Shown here: positions 44,913 to 54,552 of the stretch, in pieces
How positions within the stretch are numbered: the stretch's first letter is position 1
How the letters are laid out: each line of letters opens with the position of its first letter
From: Betaproteobacteria bacterium
GTDB taxonomy: Bacteria; Acidobacteriota; Terriglobia; Acidiferrales; UBA7541
DNA: 64,000 bases
Assembly (NCBI GenBank): GCA_903970165.1
Contig: CAJCHZ010000019.1
Location: 17,019-81,018, forward strand
Direction: 5' to 3'
Program-made: the position numbers and the translations under genes
Notes under the pieces: generated by a model
What the model was told of the DNA's origin: nothing
What the model saw: the letters and a program-made list of their open reading frames with translations, nothing else
The model's database searches: none

Positions 44913-47657
44913 ATGATTGTCGGGTATGGCAGGGAGCGGTTTGGTTTGGGGTGCACCGCTGCAAGTTTGCGCGCGTACAGAAGCTTTGCGGTACCGTTTA
45001 CGTTGCTCGCTGCGCTGCTCGCATCGGCGGCGATAACCGCGCCCGCTTCATTTGCTGACGGCGACATTACTTTGAGCGAGGGATGGATGGTGCAGTCCTC
45101 CGCAAAAGTAAATGGCGGAGGTGAGACCGTCTCCGCCGCCGGGTTCGACGCCTCCAGTTGGTACAAAACTTCCGCACCGAAGACCGTGTTCGCCGTGCTC
45201 GTCGAAAACGGCGTCTACAAAGACCCGTACTTCGGCATGAACCTGCGCACTTTTCCCGGCGTCTCTTACGCGATCGGTTCCGAGTTTGCCAATCAGGAGA
45301 TGCCGGCGGATAGTCCTTACGCTGTCCCCTGGTGGTATCGCGAAGAATTCGATGTCCCCGCACAATTCAATGGCAAGACGGTGTGGCTCGCGTTTCGAGG
45401 AATCAATTACCGCGCCGAAATCTGGATCAACGGTAAGAGACTGGCGGGTTCGGATCAGGTGGTCGGCGCATTTCGCCGCTACGAATTCGACGTCACGTCC
45501 TTCGTCAAAACGGGTGCAAAAAATGTTGTCGCCGTGGAAGTTTCCTCCCCGCACGCCAACGAATTGGGAATCACATGGGTGGATTGGAATCCCACGCCAC
45601 CTGACAAGGATATGGGCCTGTGGCAAGAAGTTGTTCTTTCCGCAAGTGGGCCAGTATCCGTGCGGCATCCAGCCGTCGAAACAAAGCTGGATCTCCCTGC
45701 GACCGACAAAGCTCACCTCACCGTTCGCGCTGAACTTCAGAACGCATCGGATACGACCGTAAGAGGAGTCGTGCGCGGTAGAATTTTCGGTGTGAAGAAC
45801 AACGGCATGGGCCTCAGCCCGAACGAATTCTCTCTAAATGTTGAACTAAAGGGAGGCGAGCGCCGGTCCGTCGCGGTCACTCCAGACCAAGCCTCGTCTC
45901 TGAACGTACAGAATCCCCGCCTCTGGTGGCCCTACCAGATGGGCGAGCCCTATTTGTACACGCTGGAACTCGAATTTGTTCCCGAAAACCGCGGAGCCTC
46001 GGACAAACAAACCATCCAATTCGGCATCGTGCAAACCGATTCCGAGCTGACGCCCGAAGGCTACCGCCTATTCAAGGTGAATGGCAAACCCGTTCTCGTT
46101 CGCGGCGGCGGTTGGGCTCCCGACATGATGCTCCGCGTAAATCAATCGCGCCGCGAAGCCGAATTCCGCTACGTCAAAGAAATGGGCCTCAACACCATCC
46201 GGCTCGAAGGCAAGCTCGAAGACGAATCTTTTCTGGAGCGCGCCGACCGCGAGGGCATTCTCATCATGGCCGGCTGGTGCTGCTGCGACGCCTGGGAAAA
46301 ATGGGGCAAGTGGGGAGACGAGAACCGCCGCGTCTCCGTGGACTCGCTCCGCGATCAGATTCTGCGCCTCCGCAAACATCCGAGCCTGCTGGTCTGGCTG
46401 AACGGAAGCGACAATCCACCTCCGCCCGACCGTGAGCGCGCCTACCTCGATGCAGAAAAAGAAGCAAACTGGGCCAAACCAGTCATCTCGTCCGCCACAG
46501 CGAAAAAAACCGAGCCGACCGGCGACAGTGGTGTCAAAATGTCCGGCCCCTACGAATACGTCTCCTCGAACTACTGGCTGCTCGACACAAAAGCCGGCGG
46601 CGCCTACGGTTTCAACACGGAAACTAGCCCGGGCCCCGCCGTTCCCCCGCTCGAAGAACTGAAATCCATGTTCCCGCCGGACAAGCTTTGGCCCATCAAC
46701 GAATTCTGGGATTTCCACGCCGGCGGAGGCAGATTCAAGAACATAAAGGTCTTCACAAACGCGCTGGAAAAGCGCTACGGCGCCGCGAAAGATGTCGCCG
46801 ACCTCGCATGGAAGTCGCAAGCCATGACTTACGAGGGCCAGCGCGCCATGTTCGAAGCCTATGGCCGCAACAAGTACAAATCCACCGGCATCATTCAGTG
46901 GATGCTGAACAACGCCTGGAATGGTCTCATCTGGCATCTCTACGATTACGATTTACGTCCCGCCGGCGGCTATTTCGGCTCAAAAAAAGCGCTCGAGCTC
47001 GTGCACGTGCAGTTTTCCTACGACGACCGCACCGTCGCCATCGTCAATGGCAAACCGGAGGCTCTTACGAGCCTGAAAGTCGTCGCGAAAATTTATGATA
47101 CCGCCATGAAGGAAAGGTTCTCACACGAGGAAGTTTCCGGCGTGTCGGCGGATGGCGTCAGCAAACTGTTCTCCATCCCACAGCCGGAGGGCATCACTCC
47201 AACTTACTTCCTGAATCTCCAACTCTATTCGCCGTCGGGCGAACTTCTCAGCCGCAATTTTTACTGGCTGTCCGCAAAACCGGACGTTCCTGATTTCGCC
47301 AAAACCGAGTGGTACTACACGCCGCTAAGCGCCTACGCCGATTTTGCCGCGTTGCAGGATCTGCGCAAAGCGACAGTCAAAGCTTCCTGGAAAGTTTCCG
47401 ACGCGGGTAGCGACACCGCCGCACATGTCACGCTCGAAAACACTGGGTCTGGCTTGGCATTCCTCGTGCGGTTGCGCATCCTCGAGGGCAAAGACGGCGC
47501 GGAAGTCCTGCCCGTCTTCTGGGACGACAACTACATCTCCTTGCTCCCTGGCGAAAAACGCGAGGTCGCAGTCAAAGTGAGAAAGTCGGACCTGGCCGGA
47601 GCAGCCCCCGTTGTCGCAATCGACGGTTTCAACGTTGCGCCAGCCCAGATCCCCTAG
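44913..47657 (+). CDS. GH2 exo-beta-D-glucosaminidase-type enzyme, secreted
   Basis: 914 residues from ATG 44913, preferred over 44874 because GAGGGG lies six bases upstream. A signal peptide with a long n-region ends near SFADG. Then come the GH2 sugar-binding jelly roll (EFDVPAQFNGKTVWLAFRG, YRAEIWINGKRL), the immunoglobulin-like domain and the barrel. At the usual Asn-Glu acid/base site the sequence reads WLNGSDNPPP, and GFNTETSPGP carries the nucleophile Glu. A Ser-Asp acid/base and this Glu are diagnostic of the CsxA-type subgroup of GH2, which releases glucosamine from chitosan-oligosaccharide ends. C-terminal beta domains follow. The SIS-domain isomerase/deaminase and LacI genes nearby fit amino-sugar use. 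Confidence 0.85.
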   Translation: MIVGYGRERFGLGCTAASLRAYRSFAVPFTLLAALLASAAITAPASFADGDITLSEGWMVQSSAKVNGGGETVSAAGFDASSWYKTSAPKTVFAVLVENGVYKDPYFGMNLRTFPGVSYAIGSEFANQEMPADSPYAVPWWYREEFDVPAQFNGKTVWLAFRGINYRAEIWINGKRLAGSDQVVGAFRRYEFDVTSFVKTGAKNVVAVEVSSPHANELGITWVDWNPTPPDKDMGLWQEVVLSASGPVSVRHPAVETKLDLPATDKAHLTVRAELQNASDTTVRGVVRGRIFGVKNNGMGLSPNEFSLNVELKGGERRSVAVTPDQASSLNVQNPRLWWPYQMGEPYLYTLELEFVPENRGASDKQTIQFGIVQTDSELTPEGYRLFKVNGKPVLVRGGGWAPDMMLRVNQSRREAEFRYVKEMGLNTIRLEGKLEDESFLERADREGILIMAGWCCCDAWEKWGKWGDENRRVSVDSLRDQILRLRKHPSLLVWLNGSDNPPPPDRERAYLDAEKEANWAKPVISSATAKKTEPTGDSGVKMSGPYEYVSSNYWLLDTKAGGAYGFNTETSPGPAVPPLEELKSMFPPDKLWPINEFWDFHAGGGRFKNIKVFTNALEKRYGAAKDVADLAWKSQAMTYEGQRAMFEAYGRNKYKSTGIIQWMLNNAWNGLIWHLYDYDLRPAGGYFGSKKALELVHVQFSYDDRTVAIVNGKPEALTSLKVVAKIYDTAMKERFSHEEVSGVSADGVSKLFSIPQPEGITPTYFLNLQLYSPSGELLSRNFYWLSAKPDVPDFAKTEWYYTPLSAYADFAALQDLRKATVKASWKVSDAGSDTAAHVTLENTGSGLAFLVRLRILEGKDGAEVLPVFWDDNYISLLPGEKREVAVKVRKSDLAGAAPVVAIDGFNVAPAQIP

Positions 47658-47941
47658 GGCCCACGTCGCGAATTTCCCTAGTGTGGCCCGACCCATTGAG
47701 CATGCAGCGTTTATATGGCATGGAGTCCACCGCTCAACGGCTAACGGGACAGAAACCCCCGCACTCTGCTGGTTTTCATCGACCAAACGGCCAAGGTTTC
47801 TTTCTTTCCATGTTCGCTCATCGTGAGGGTTTTCCGAATGTGCGCGACCCAGGGCTTCCGGTGGAATTGGTGGGGAGAATTTGCTTGGGGAAGATGGGCG
47901 GGGGACTTCCTTCTACGAGCACTACGCAAGAAGAAAAAAGG

Positions 47942-49054
47942 TCAATCGTTCGAGCTGCCGTGAGAAACCGCCCGCGTCGAATCGCGAATCACCAGCTCGG
48001 GGTTCATCTTCTGGCTTACAATGCTCCACTCCCGCTTTTCCAGCCCGGCCTTGATCCCATCCATCACGATGTTGACGGCAAGTGTCCCCATGTTCTCCAG
48101 CGGCTGGCGTATGGTGGTTAGCGAAGGCGCGCTCAACGCCGAAAACGCCACATCATCAAATCCGGTCACGGAGCAATGTTCCGGCACCTTGACCCCCGCC
48201 TTGGTCAAAGCGCGAATCGCCCCCAGCGCCGTCAAATCGTCAAACGCCATCACCGCCGTGAACTTCTTCTTTTTTTGCAGCAGTTCTTCGACGAGCCGCT
48301 GGCCACCTTCAAAACCCGAGTTTGGGTCGAACGAATCCGGCAGCTGCAGCACGAGCGCGGGATCGATCTCCAGCTCGACGGAGTGGGCGAATTTCTGGAC
48401 GCCGCGCCACCGCGGGCCGCTGTCGATGATCATCTTCGGCCCGCGAATGAACGCGATCTTGCGGTGGCCCAACTGGTAAAGATGATCGAGGGCCATGCGT
48501 CCGCCCGTCTCATTGTCCACCATCACGGAGCTGACCGTGGGCAGCTCCCAGCCAATCGTCGCTGCGGGAATATTGCGTTTGCTCAAATCGGCCAGCAGAT
48601 GAATATCCACGACCAGCCAGTTGGCCACCACAATCAAACCTTCGACGTGGTGTTCCAGCACCATCTCCAGATAGCGCTCAAAACGGTTCCGCTGGTTATG
48701 CGCGTCCGCAAAGATCGGAACGTAGGATGACTGGTAAAGCGCATTTTCAATCCCGCGTAAGACCGGCATGCAGAAAGGATCGGTAATGTCGAAGAAAACG
48801 AGCCCCACGCTGTGGCTGCGCTTGCTGCGAAGAAATCGCGCCATGGCATTCGGCCGGTAGCCCAGCTTTTTGGCCACTTCTTCGATGCGCTTTTTTGTTG
48901 CCGGTGCGATGTAGCGGGCCAGTGGAGCATTATTCAATACGATCGAGACGGTTGCGGGCGAAAAGCCGCTGTCTTCCGCGACGTCCCGCATCGTCACCGT
49001 CTGGCTTTTGCCGCTCGCGCGCTTCACCGGTGTGCCTCCAGGGAGTGTCATCAT
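47942..49054 (-). CDS. LacI-family transcriptional regulator
   Basis: 370 residues. The HTH is at about residues 20-65 (VTMRDVAEDSGFSPATVSIVLNN, with the hinge KKLGYRPNAMARFLRSKRS), followed by a periplasmic-binding-protein-like effector domain (VGLVFFDITDPFCMPVLRGIE, VMAFDDLTALGAIRAL, VTGFDDVAFSALSAPSLTTI). It is the last gene of an operon with a SIS-domain enzyme and an APC permease. It probably represses that operon and the GH2 gene until an amino-sugar ligand binds. The 284-bp gap between its stop and the GH2 gene holds nothing I recognise. Confidence 0.93.
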   Translation of the reverse strand: MMTLPGGTPVKRASGKSQTVTMRDVAEDSGFSPATVSIVLNNAPLARYIAPATKKRIEEVAKKLGYRPNAMARFLRSKRSHSVGLVFFDITDPFCMPVLRGIENALYQSSYVPIFADAHNQRNRFERYLEMVLEHHVEGLIVVANWLVVDIHLLADLSKRNIPAATIGWELPTVSSVMVDNETGGRMALDHLYQLGHRKIAFIRGPKMIIDSGPRWRGVQKFAHSVELEIDPALVLQLPDSFDPNSGFEGGQRLVEELLQKKKKFTAVMAFDDLTALGAIRALTKAGVKVPEHCSVTGFDDVAFSALSAPSLTTIRQPLENMGTLAVNIVMDGIKAGLEKREWSIVSQKMNPELVIRDSTRAVSHGSSND

Positions 49055-49103
49055 TCTGCCAGAGTTAACCTTGGATTCCCTATCGGTGAAATGTCGGTCC
49101 CGG

Positions 49104-50492
49104 CTACGACTCTTTGAAATCGATCATTACCGGCGCCGAGCGGAACCAGTTTGTCTTGAAGCCCACATAGACGAGTCCGATGACGAACCAGATGCCGCCC
49201 ACTGTTTTCGCGATGATGTTCAGATTCACCCAGATGAGGCCGCAGAAAAGAAATCCAGCCAACGGCAGCAATGCGTCTCGCACAAAGTTTATCGGAGCGC
49301 CCTGCTGCCGCCTCACGGAAAATTGCCAGAAGCAGGCGAAATTTACTCCCGCGAACGCGAGGAATGCTCCGAAGTTTAGCAACTCTCCCGCGTGCTCATA
49401 GGCGCTGCCAATGTAATTGAGCATCACCGAACCAATAAACGAGATTCCGCCGATCAGCAGGATGTTATTGGTTGGCGTACCCGTCCCGGGCGTTAGCTGT
49501 CCAAAGAACTTCTTTGGCAGTACGCCATCGCGGCCCATTCCGAAGAGCAACCGCGCCGCGCCAAGCGTGCCCGTCAGCCCGCCGCCGAAGGCAGCCACGA
49601 TCAGGACGAGAGCCATGGACCAGGAAAGGATGAGTCCGCCGGCTCGTGCGCAAATATCCATAAAGGCGGTCTCCAGGTTTGGAAACGATCGCCAGTCCGG
49701 CCACACCCGCGCTCCAAGGTACGCTTCGAGTCCGCTGAAGACGGCGGCAAACACGCAGGTCAATACCACGGCCAGCAAAACGTTGCGCTTGGGATTCTCG
49801 ACGTCTTCGGCCAGCGTTGTAACTCCGTCGAAACCGATATAGGTAAGAGCGGCAAACGAAGTCGCCATGAGAATCTTGTGAGAATCAAATGTCTTGGGAT
49901 CGTAGATCGGTTGCATCGAGAAGAGGCCGGACCATCCTTGCCCGGCATACAAGAAGCGAATCGCCATCACAAAAAAGAGCACGACGACGACCGACATGCC
50001 TGCTAACAGAAACTTGTTGGCGTTCGCGGAAGCTTTCACTCCACCCAAATTCAAACCCGTCATAACTCCCGTGATGATCAAGGCCCAGACGATAAAATGA
50101 AGCTGCGGGATGTGAAAATATGCGGCGCGTTCGTGCAGCGCCGTCGAGATCCACACCGTATTGATCAGCGGCTGCAGCAGATAATCGAGGATCATCGCCC
50201 AGCCCGCCAGGAATCCAAGATGCGGGTTCAGCCCTTTGCCAACGTAGGTGTAAGCCGACCCGGCCGTCGGATAGAGCGCGGCCATGCGTCCATAGCTGAC
50301 GGCAGTAATCAGCATGGCAAGTCCGGCGATCAGAATGATCAGCACGAAGTGGCCGTCCGAAAGTTTCTGTGCCACGCCGTAGAGCGGAACGGGCGCAATC
50401 GGCTGGATGAGAACAATCCCGTAGAAAATCAGGTCCGACAGCTTAAGCGTGCGCCGCAAATGCGGCACCCCTCCACCAGCTTCGTTGCTCAA
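49104..50492 (-). CDS. APC-family amino acid/polyamine permease
   Basis: 462 residues with about 12 membrane helices. LSDLIFYGIVLIQPIAPVPLYG is the broken first helix with its glycine-rich substrate region; AGSAYTYVGKGLNPHLGFLAGW and YIGFDGVTTLAEDVENPKRN are APC hallmarks. The start ATG overlaps the stop of the SIS gene by four bases, and the LacI gene follows after 49 bp. It may carry an amino acid or amine related to the locus, but the substrate is unknown. Confidence 0.9.
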   Translation of the reverse strand: MSNEAGGGVPHLRRTLKLSDLIFYGIVLIQPIAPVPLYGVAQKLSDGHFVLIILIAGLAMLITAVSYGRMAALYPTAGSAYTYVGKGLNPHLGFLAGWAMILDYLLQPLINTVWISTALHERAAYFHIPQLHFIVWALIITGVMTGLNLGGVKASANANKFLLAGMSVVVVLFFVMAIRFLYAGQGWSGLFSMQPIYDPKTFDSHKILMATSFAALTYIGFDGVTTLAEDVENPKRNVLLAVVLTCVFAAVFSGLEAYLGARVWPDWRSFPNLETAFMDICARAGGLILSWSMALVLIVAAFGGGLTGTLGAARLLFGMGRDGVLPKKFFGQLTPGTGTPTNNILLIGGISFIGSVMLNYIGSAYEHAGELLNFGAFLAFAGVNFACFWQFSVRRQQGAPINFVRDALLPLAGFLFCGLIWVNLNIIAKTVGGIWFVIGLVYVGFKTNWFRSAPVMIDFKES

Positions 50493-51649
50493 GCTCTTCT
50501 CCTTTTTTCGGGCGCGCCGTTCGCACCAAGAACCACCGCCCGTGACAAATTCTTAGGTACGTCCGGATTCAGCCCTTTGCGCAGTCCGACCTCCAACCCC
50601 AGCAATTGCGCCGGAATCGAGGTCAACGCCATGCGCGCGTATTCGGGTTCATCCATGCCGAGTTCGACCAGCAAATCGCTCTCGCGACGCAGCGCAGGCG
50701 TCGTATGATTTACGACCACCATGGTTGTCGCACCCAGTTTTTTCAGTTCCCCGATCAGCAGACTCTCTTCAGCTTCCGCGGCATCGGAAAGGAGAAACGT
50801 AATCATTGTCTCGTGGCCCGCAATCGACTTGGGCCCGTGGCGGAACTCCAGCGTGTGGTACCCCTGCGCGTAAGAAGAAGACATCTCCGTCATTTTCAGC
50901 GCGGCTTCCTGGGCGAGCCAATAATGCGCGCCCTGACCGAGGAAAACGTAATTCGCGTATTGTCGCTGCGCCGCAAAGCTCCGAATCTTATCAGCATTCA
51001 CGCCGAGCCACTTCATGGTCTTTTGCGGCAGTCTGTCCAGCGCTGCTGCAAGAGCGCTATCGCTCGCGTGTCGCGCGCCAAGCCTTTGGAACAGTATTAG
51101 GATCGAGGTGAACGACCGCGTCATCACCATGCTTTGCTCGTCCGCCCACGGCAGTTTCAGCGTGAGCGTGCACAGCTCATTGAGGACGCTGTTGTCGTTG
51201 CAAGTCACCCCCAGCGTCCGTATCTGTTCTTGTGTCTTAAGCCAGTCCGCCGCCCGCAAAACCTCGGTTGTTTTTCCTGATCGCGATACCAGCACAACCT
51301 GCCGCGCTCCAGTGCGTTTCAAGGTTTCGAAAGGCGCGAAGAGCAGCTCCGATGCGGGCACCGCATTGCAAGTCACTCCAAGGAGTTTCGTCCATTGCGC
51401 TGCAATCGTGCGCGAGAGGTAGTAGCTCGAGCCGCAAGCTACAAACAGCCACGGCCCTTCGCGCGAAAAATGCCGCAGCACTTTGGCGAGAGTATCGTTT
51501 TGCCCGAACTGTGCCCCCGTCTTTATCCAGGTGTCCGGCTGAGAGAGGATTTCCGCCAGCGTCTGCTTGCCTGCAACATTCGGAGCGGACCGCCGCACGC
51601 GCGCATCCGCCTCTTTCTTGTGCAAGACTCCTGGCTTGTCTTTTTTCAC
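50489..51649 (-). CDS. SIS-domain sugar-phosphate isomerase/deaminase (GlmS-C/AgaS-like)
   Basis: 386 residues from a GTG at 51649. The open frame reaches 51799 with a TTG, and the start is uncertain because the first 30-80 residues look unlike the family; the conserved part begins with TLAEILSQPDTWIK. Two SIS domains are present: FVACGSSYYLSRTIA and VVLVSRSGKTTEVLRAADWL in the first, and GQGAHYWLAQEAALKMTEMS and HTLEFRHGPKS in the second. The family includes GlmS isomerase domains and the deaminases AgaS and GlmD, which act on glucosamine 6-phosphate or its N-acetyl relatives. With the glucosaminidase-type GH2 enzyme nearby, glucosamine-6-phosphate deamination is the most economical guess. 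Confidence 0.85.
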   Translation of the reverse strand: MKKDKPGVLHKKEADARVRRSAPNVAGKQTLAEILSQPDTWIKTGAQFGQNDTLAKVLRHFSREGPWLFVACGSSYYLSRTIAAQWTKLLGVTCNAVPASELLFAPFETLKRTGARQVVLVSRSGKTTEVLRAADWLKTQEQIRTLGVTCNDNSVLNELCTLTLKLPWADEQSMVMTRSFTSILILFQRLGARHASDSALAAALDRLPQKTMKWLGVNADKIRSFAAQRQYANYVFLGQGAHYWLAQEAALKMTEMSSSYAQGYHTLEFRHGPKSIAGHETMITFLLSDAAEAEESLLIGELKKLGATTMVVVNHTTPALRRESDLLVELGMDEPEYARMALTSIPAQLLGLEVGLRKGLNPDVPKNLSRAVVLGANGAPEKRRRA

Positions 51650-52019
51650 TCGGCGGCCCTGGTTCCTTTCGGCTGCTCGTCCTTTGCGGAAAGGCGCCGT
51701 CCTTGCTCCGAGGAGCAACGCGGCGATCGCTTGCCCTGCAAGCTGTTCATTGAATCGTTTGAATGCAGGCATTTTCCACGAATCGTTCCTGCTTCGCAAG
51801 GCAAAACTTCTCTGCTCCAGCCGTGCTCACACCAGGGGTCTTGTCCCAAAACACAAATGGTTTCTAAGTCTCGCCCGTCCGACCTGTCCTTTCGTACAGG
51901 TAAGTTCAATTTCCACAACCGGTGTCTCTTGGTTAAAGTTCTCACGCTTTTCCGGCAACGGCCGTCTCGACAATGGAGTCTAATTAAGTAGCACCTCGTC
52001 CCGGTCGAGGGCCATCGGT
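51650..52019. other. 370-bp divergent region between the SIS operon and the diguanylate cyclase
   Basis: No convincing gene, RNA or strong operator is visible. The near-palindrome ACAACCGGTGT (about 51917) could be a second LacI-type site. The 5' end of the SIS gene may extend into this stretch up to 51799. Confidence 0.3.
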
Positions 52020-53327
52020 ATGGGCGAGAAAACTATGAACGGTCGTAGACCGACTAAGCCTCTCTTGTGGCACGTTCTGGGATTTGCCCTCGCCTTCCTG
52101 GCCGCCTACTCTCTCAGACGCGTCCACCTTGAACCTGACCACGTTCTCCAGGGCTATCTCCAGGTCATAGGCGCCCTATTAGCCTTCGTTTTTTCCGCGC
52201 TCACGTTCGTCCGCTTTCAAGGCACGCAGGACCGCGTCTCGCTGATCCTGGGTGCGGGATTTCTTCTTTCCGGCGCCGTACTCTCCGCCTCCAGCGTTCT
52301 CTTTTTCCAATTTCAGCAGGATCCGACGGTCAGCGTCACGTGGGCTCCGGTAGCCTGGTGGCTCAGCCGCATGGTTCTGGCTCTTCTGCTTCTTGTCGCC
52401 TTGCTGGTCGAGCGCTTCATTCCACGTTCGCGCCACACGAAAGCGGAAATTACCGGCGCGCTGCTTTCCGTCATCGCACTCACATATCTGATCACCGCCG
52501 CGCTTCGCCGGCTTCCGCCGGAAGCATCCCGTCATCCCTTTGCGGTCGTGCCCAACCCGCAGCAGCTCCTGCCGGGCCTGATTTTTCTTGCGGCCGTGAT
52601 TTGGTATCGTCGCCGCCTACAGTCAGAGGACTCGGCGTTCGACCGCACCGTTTATGCCGCCGCCTGGCTGAATTTCGCCGCGCAGCTCGCCGCTTGCCAG
52701 TCCATTAAGTTGCTCGACGCGCCCTTTGTCCTCGCCCAAATTCTTACGGTCAGCAGTTACGCGCTCGCGCTCGGCGGCGCGCTACTCGATAATGCGCGCC
52801 TTTTTGAGCAGGTCCGCCACTTGGCCGTTAGCGATCCCCTCACCGGACTCGCCAACTACCGCCGTCTCCTCGACGTCCTTGAAAATGAAACCGAACGCAC
52901 CAACCGCACCAGCCGGCCTTTTGCCGTCCTGCTGCTCGACCTGGACGGTCTGAAAAAAATTAACGACCGCCACGGCCATCTTGTCGGCAGCCGCGCGCTC
53001 TGCCGTGTCGCCGCCGTTCTCCGCATACACTGTCGCGCAATCGATACGGCTGCCCGCTATGGTGGCGATGAGTTTGCTCTCGTTTTGCCAGAATCAGAAG
53101 ACGCCGAGGCCCAGCGCGTCGCAAATCGCATCCGCCAGGTCTTGGCCGAAGATGAAGAAAAACCGCAGCTCTCTGCGAGTATCGGCGTTTCGATTTATCG
53201 TGGGGAAGGCGAACGCATTGAAAAACTTCTCGCGGACGCCGACCAGGATCTCTACGCAGAAAAAGCCCGCCGCGTAAACCGGGGCATCGCTGCATTTCAC
53301 TACCGTCGCCGCACGCCTAAGGCCTGA
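52020..53327 (+). CDS. Membrane-bound diguanylate cyclase (GGDEF)
   Basis: 435 residues. The N-terminal 260 residues hold about seven membrane helices, an integral sensor of unknown ligand. The GGDEF domain starts at about residue 268 (LAVSDPLTGLANYRRLLDVL) and has an intact active site, RYGGDEFALVLPE, and an RAID motif placed five residues earlier as an inhibitory I-site (RxxD). It should make cyclic di-GMP with product inhibition. An alternative ATG lies at 52035. Confidence 0.92.
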   Translation: MGEKTMNGRRPTKPLLWHVLGFALAFLAAYSLRRVHLEPDHVLQGYLQVIGALLAFVFSALTFVRFQGTQDRVSLILGAGFLLSGAVLSASSVLFFQFQQDPTVSVTWAPVAWWLSRMVLALLLLVALLVERFIPRSRHTKAEITGALLSVIALTYLITAALRRLPPEASRHPFAVVPNPQQLLPGLIFLAAVIWYRRRLQSEDSAFDRTVYAAAWLNFAAQLAACQSIKLLDAPFVLAQILTVSSYALALGGALLDNARLFEQVRHLAVSDPLTGLANYRRLLDVLENETERTNRTSRPFAVLLLDLDGLKKINDRHGHLVGSRALCRVAAVLRIHCRAIDTAARYGGDEFALVLPESEDAEAQRVANRIRQVLAEDEEKPQLSASIGVSIYRGEGERIEKLLADADQDLYAEKARRVNRGIAAFHYRRRTPKA

Positions 53328-53386
53328 AATGGTTCGGTTGGCAGGAAGCGGCGGGGCATGAGGAACCTCGCTCGCACTCCGCGCGA

Positions 53387-54541
53387 TTAGTAAACGGCGC
53401 GGTTCTGGGTTGTCGCCTTCGTATCCAGCGAAAAGCGCGGCTCGGCTTTCGCCTTGTCGAGAAGTTGCCCGGCAAGATACTCGCCCACGGCAGGTCCGTG
53501 CTTGAAGCCATGCCCCGAGCCGCCGCCCACGAACCACACATTTTCCATTTGCGGATGGTGGTCAATCAAAAAATCACCGTTGGACGTGTTTTCATATTGG
53601 CAGACGCGCGTCTCGACCACCGGCGCACCCTTCAATGCAGGGAAGCGGCTGGCCACATATTTGTGGACGACTTCTGCTTCCACGCCCGTGGGCAAGCGTG
53701 ATTGCGTGTCGGGGTCCACGCGCTCGCCGTGATGGTCCAGCGCAATTTTTAATCCGCGGCCCTCGATGTCGGGCATTCCGTAATACTCGTCTTCCTGAAA
53801 TAGCCAGGTCGGCAAAGCAGGCGGCGCAAATCGCTGGTCTCCCGGTGGCACGCCAAAAAAGAACACTTCCTGGCGGCTTGGAAAAATTCTATGTCCAAGA
53901 ATCTCCGGGAAAACCTTGCCGAGCCACGAGCCGCAGGCAAAAACAAATTGTCCTGCAGAGATCGTTTCGCCGCTGCTGCAAGTCAACGTGTTCAGATTTC
54001 CAATCGCTCGCGGCGTTTCCACTTTCGCAATCCGAAAGTCCACTCCCCGATTCACGCCATCTTCCACAACAGCAGCCACAGCTCGCCTCGCCATCAAGAC
54101 TCCGCTCGTCGGTTCCAGAAATCCGCGCGTCACACGATCAAACGAAATTTGCGAATAGCGCTTCCCGAGCGTCGCTTTATCCATCTCTTCGAACGGTATC
54201 TCGCATCGCTTCAGCATGGCCATGCTCTGTCGCACGCGCGAGTCATCTTCACCAGCCAGCCACAGCACTCCTGTCTCGTGAAAAAGCCGCTGCCCCGTTG
54301 CCTGGCAAAAGCTCTTCCACTGTCCCAGTGACCGCTGCGAAAACCGCGTGTAAATCTCATCGCTCCCATACCCCATGCGAATGATGCGCGTCTCTCCGCC
54401 TGAGCTTGCCCGCGAGTTGCCCGGCCCGTACCCCTCGAGCAGCACCACACGCTGCCCACGCCGCGCCAGATGCCACGCGCTCCACGCGCCAAACACTCCT
54501 GCCCCAATCACCGCCACATCGTAATTTTTATGAGAGCTCAT
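53387..54541 (-). CDS. FAD-dependent oxidase, monomeric sarcosine oxidase-like
   Basis: 384 residues. The dinucleotide fold is YDVAVIGAGVFGAWSAWHLARRG followed by LLEGY. RASSGGETRIIRMGYG is the sarcosine oxidase-type flavin loop. Near the C-terminus TRVCQYENTSNGDFLIDHHP provides the Cys that binds FAD covalently in this family, followed by GGGSGHGFKHGPAVGE. It likely oxidises an N-methyl amino acid or secondary amine with release of H2O2. The exact substrate is not determined (sarcosine, N-methyltryptophan or pipecolate are possible). A methyltransferase remnant lies immediately upstream on the same strand. Confidence 0.88.
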   Translation of the reverse strand: MSSHKNYDVAVIGAGVFGAWSAWHLARRGQRVVLLEGYGPGNSRASSGGETRIIRMGYGSDEIYTRFSQRSLGQWKSFCQATGQRLFHETGVLWLAGEDDSRVRQSMAMLKRCEIPFEEMDKATLGKRYSQISFDRVTRGFLEPTSGVLMARRAVAAVVEDGVNRGVDFRIAKVETPRAIGNLNTLTCSSGETISAGQFVFACGSWLGKVFPEILGHRIFPSRQEVFFFGVPPGDQRFAPPALPTWLFQEDEYYGMPDIEGRGLKIALDHHGERVDPDTQSRLPTGVEAEVVHKYVASRFPALKGAPVVETRVCQYENTSNGDFLIDHHPQMENVWFVGGGSGHGFKHGPAVGEYLAGQLLDKAKAEPRFSLDTKATTQNRAVY

Positions 54542-54552
54542 ATGCCTGCATC

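Noticed and set aside
47681..48121. 146-codon plus-strand frame after the GH2 gene
   Set aside because: It has no family resemblance, no ribosome site, and its second half is antisense to the LacI regulator.
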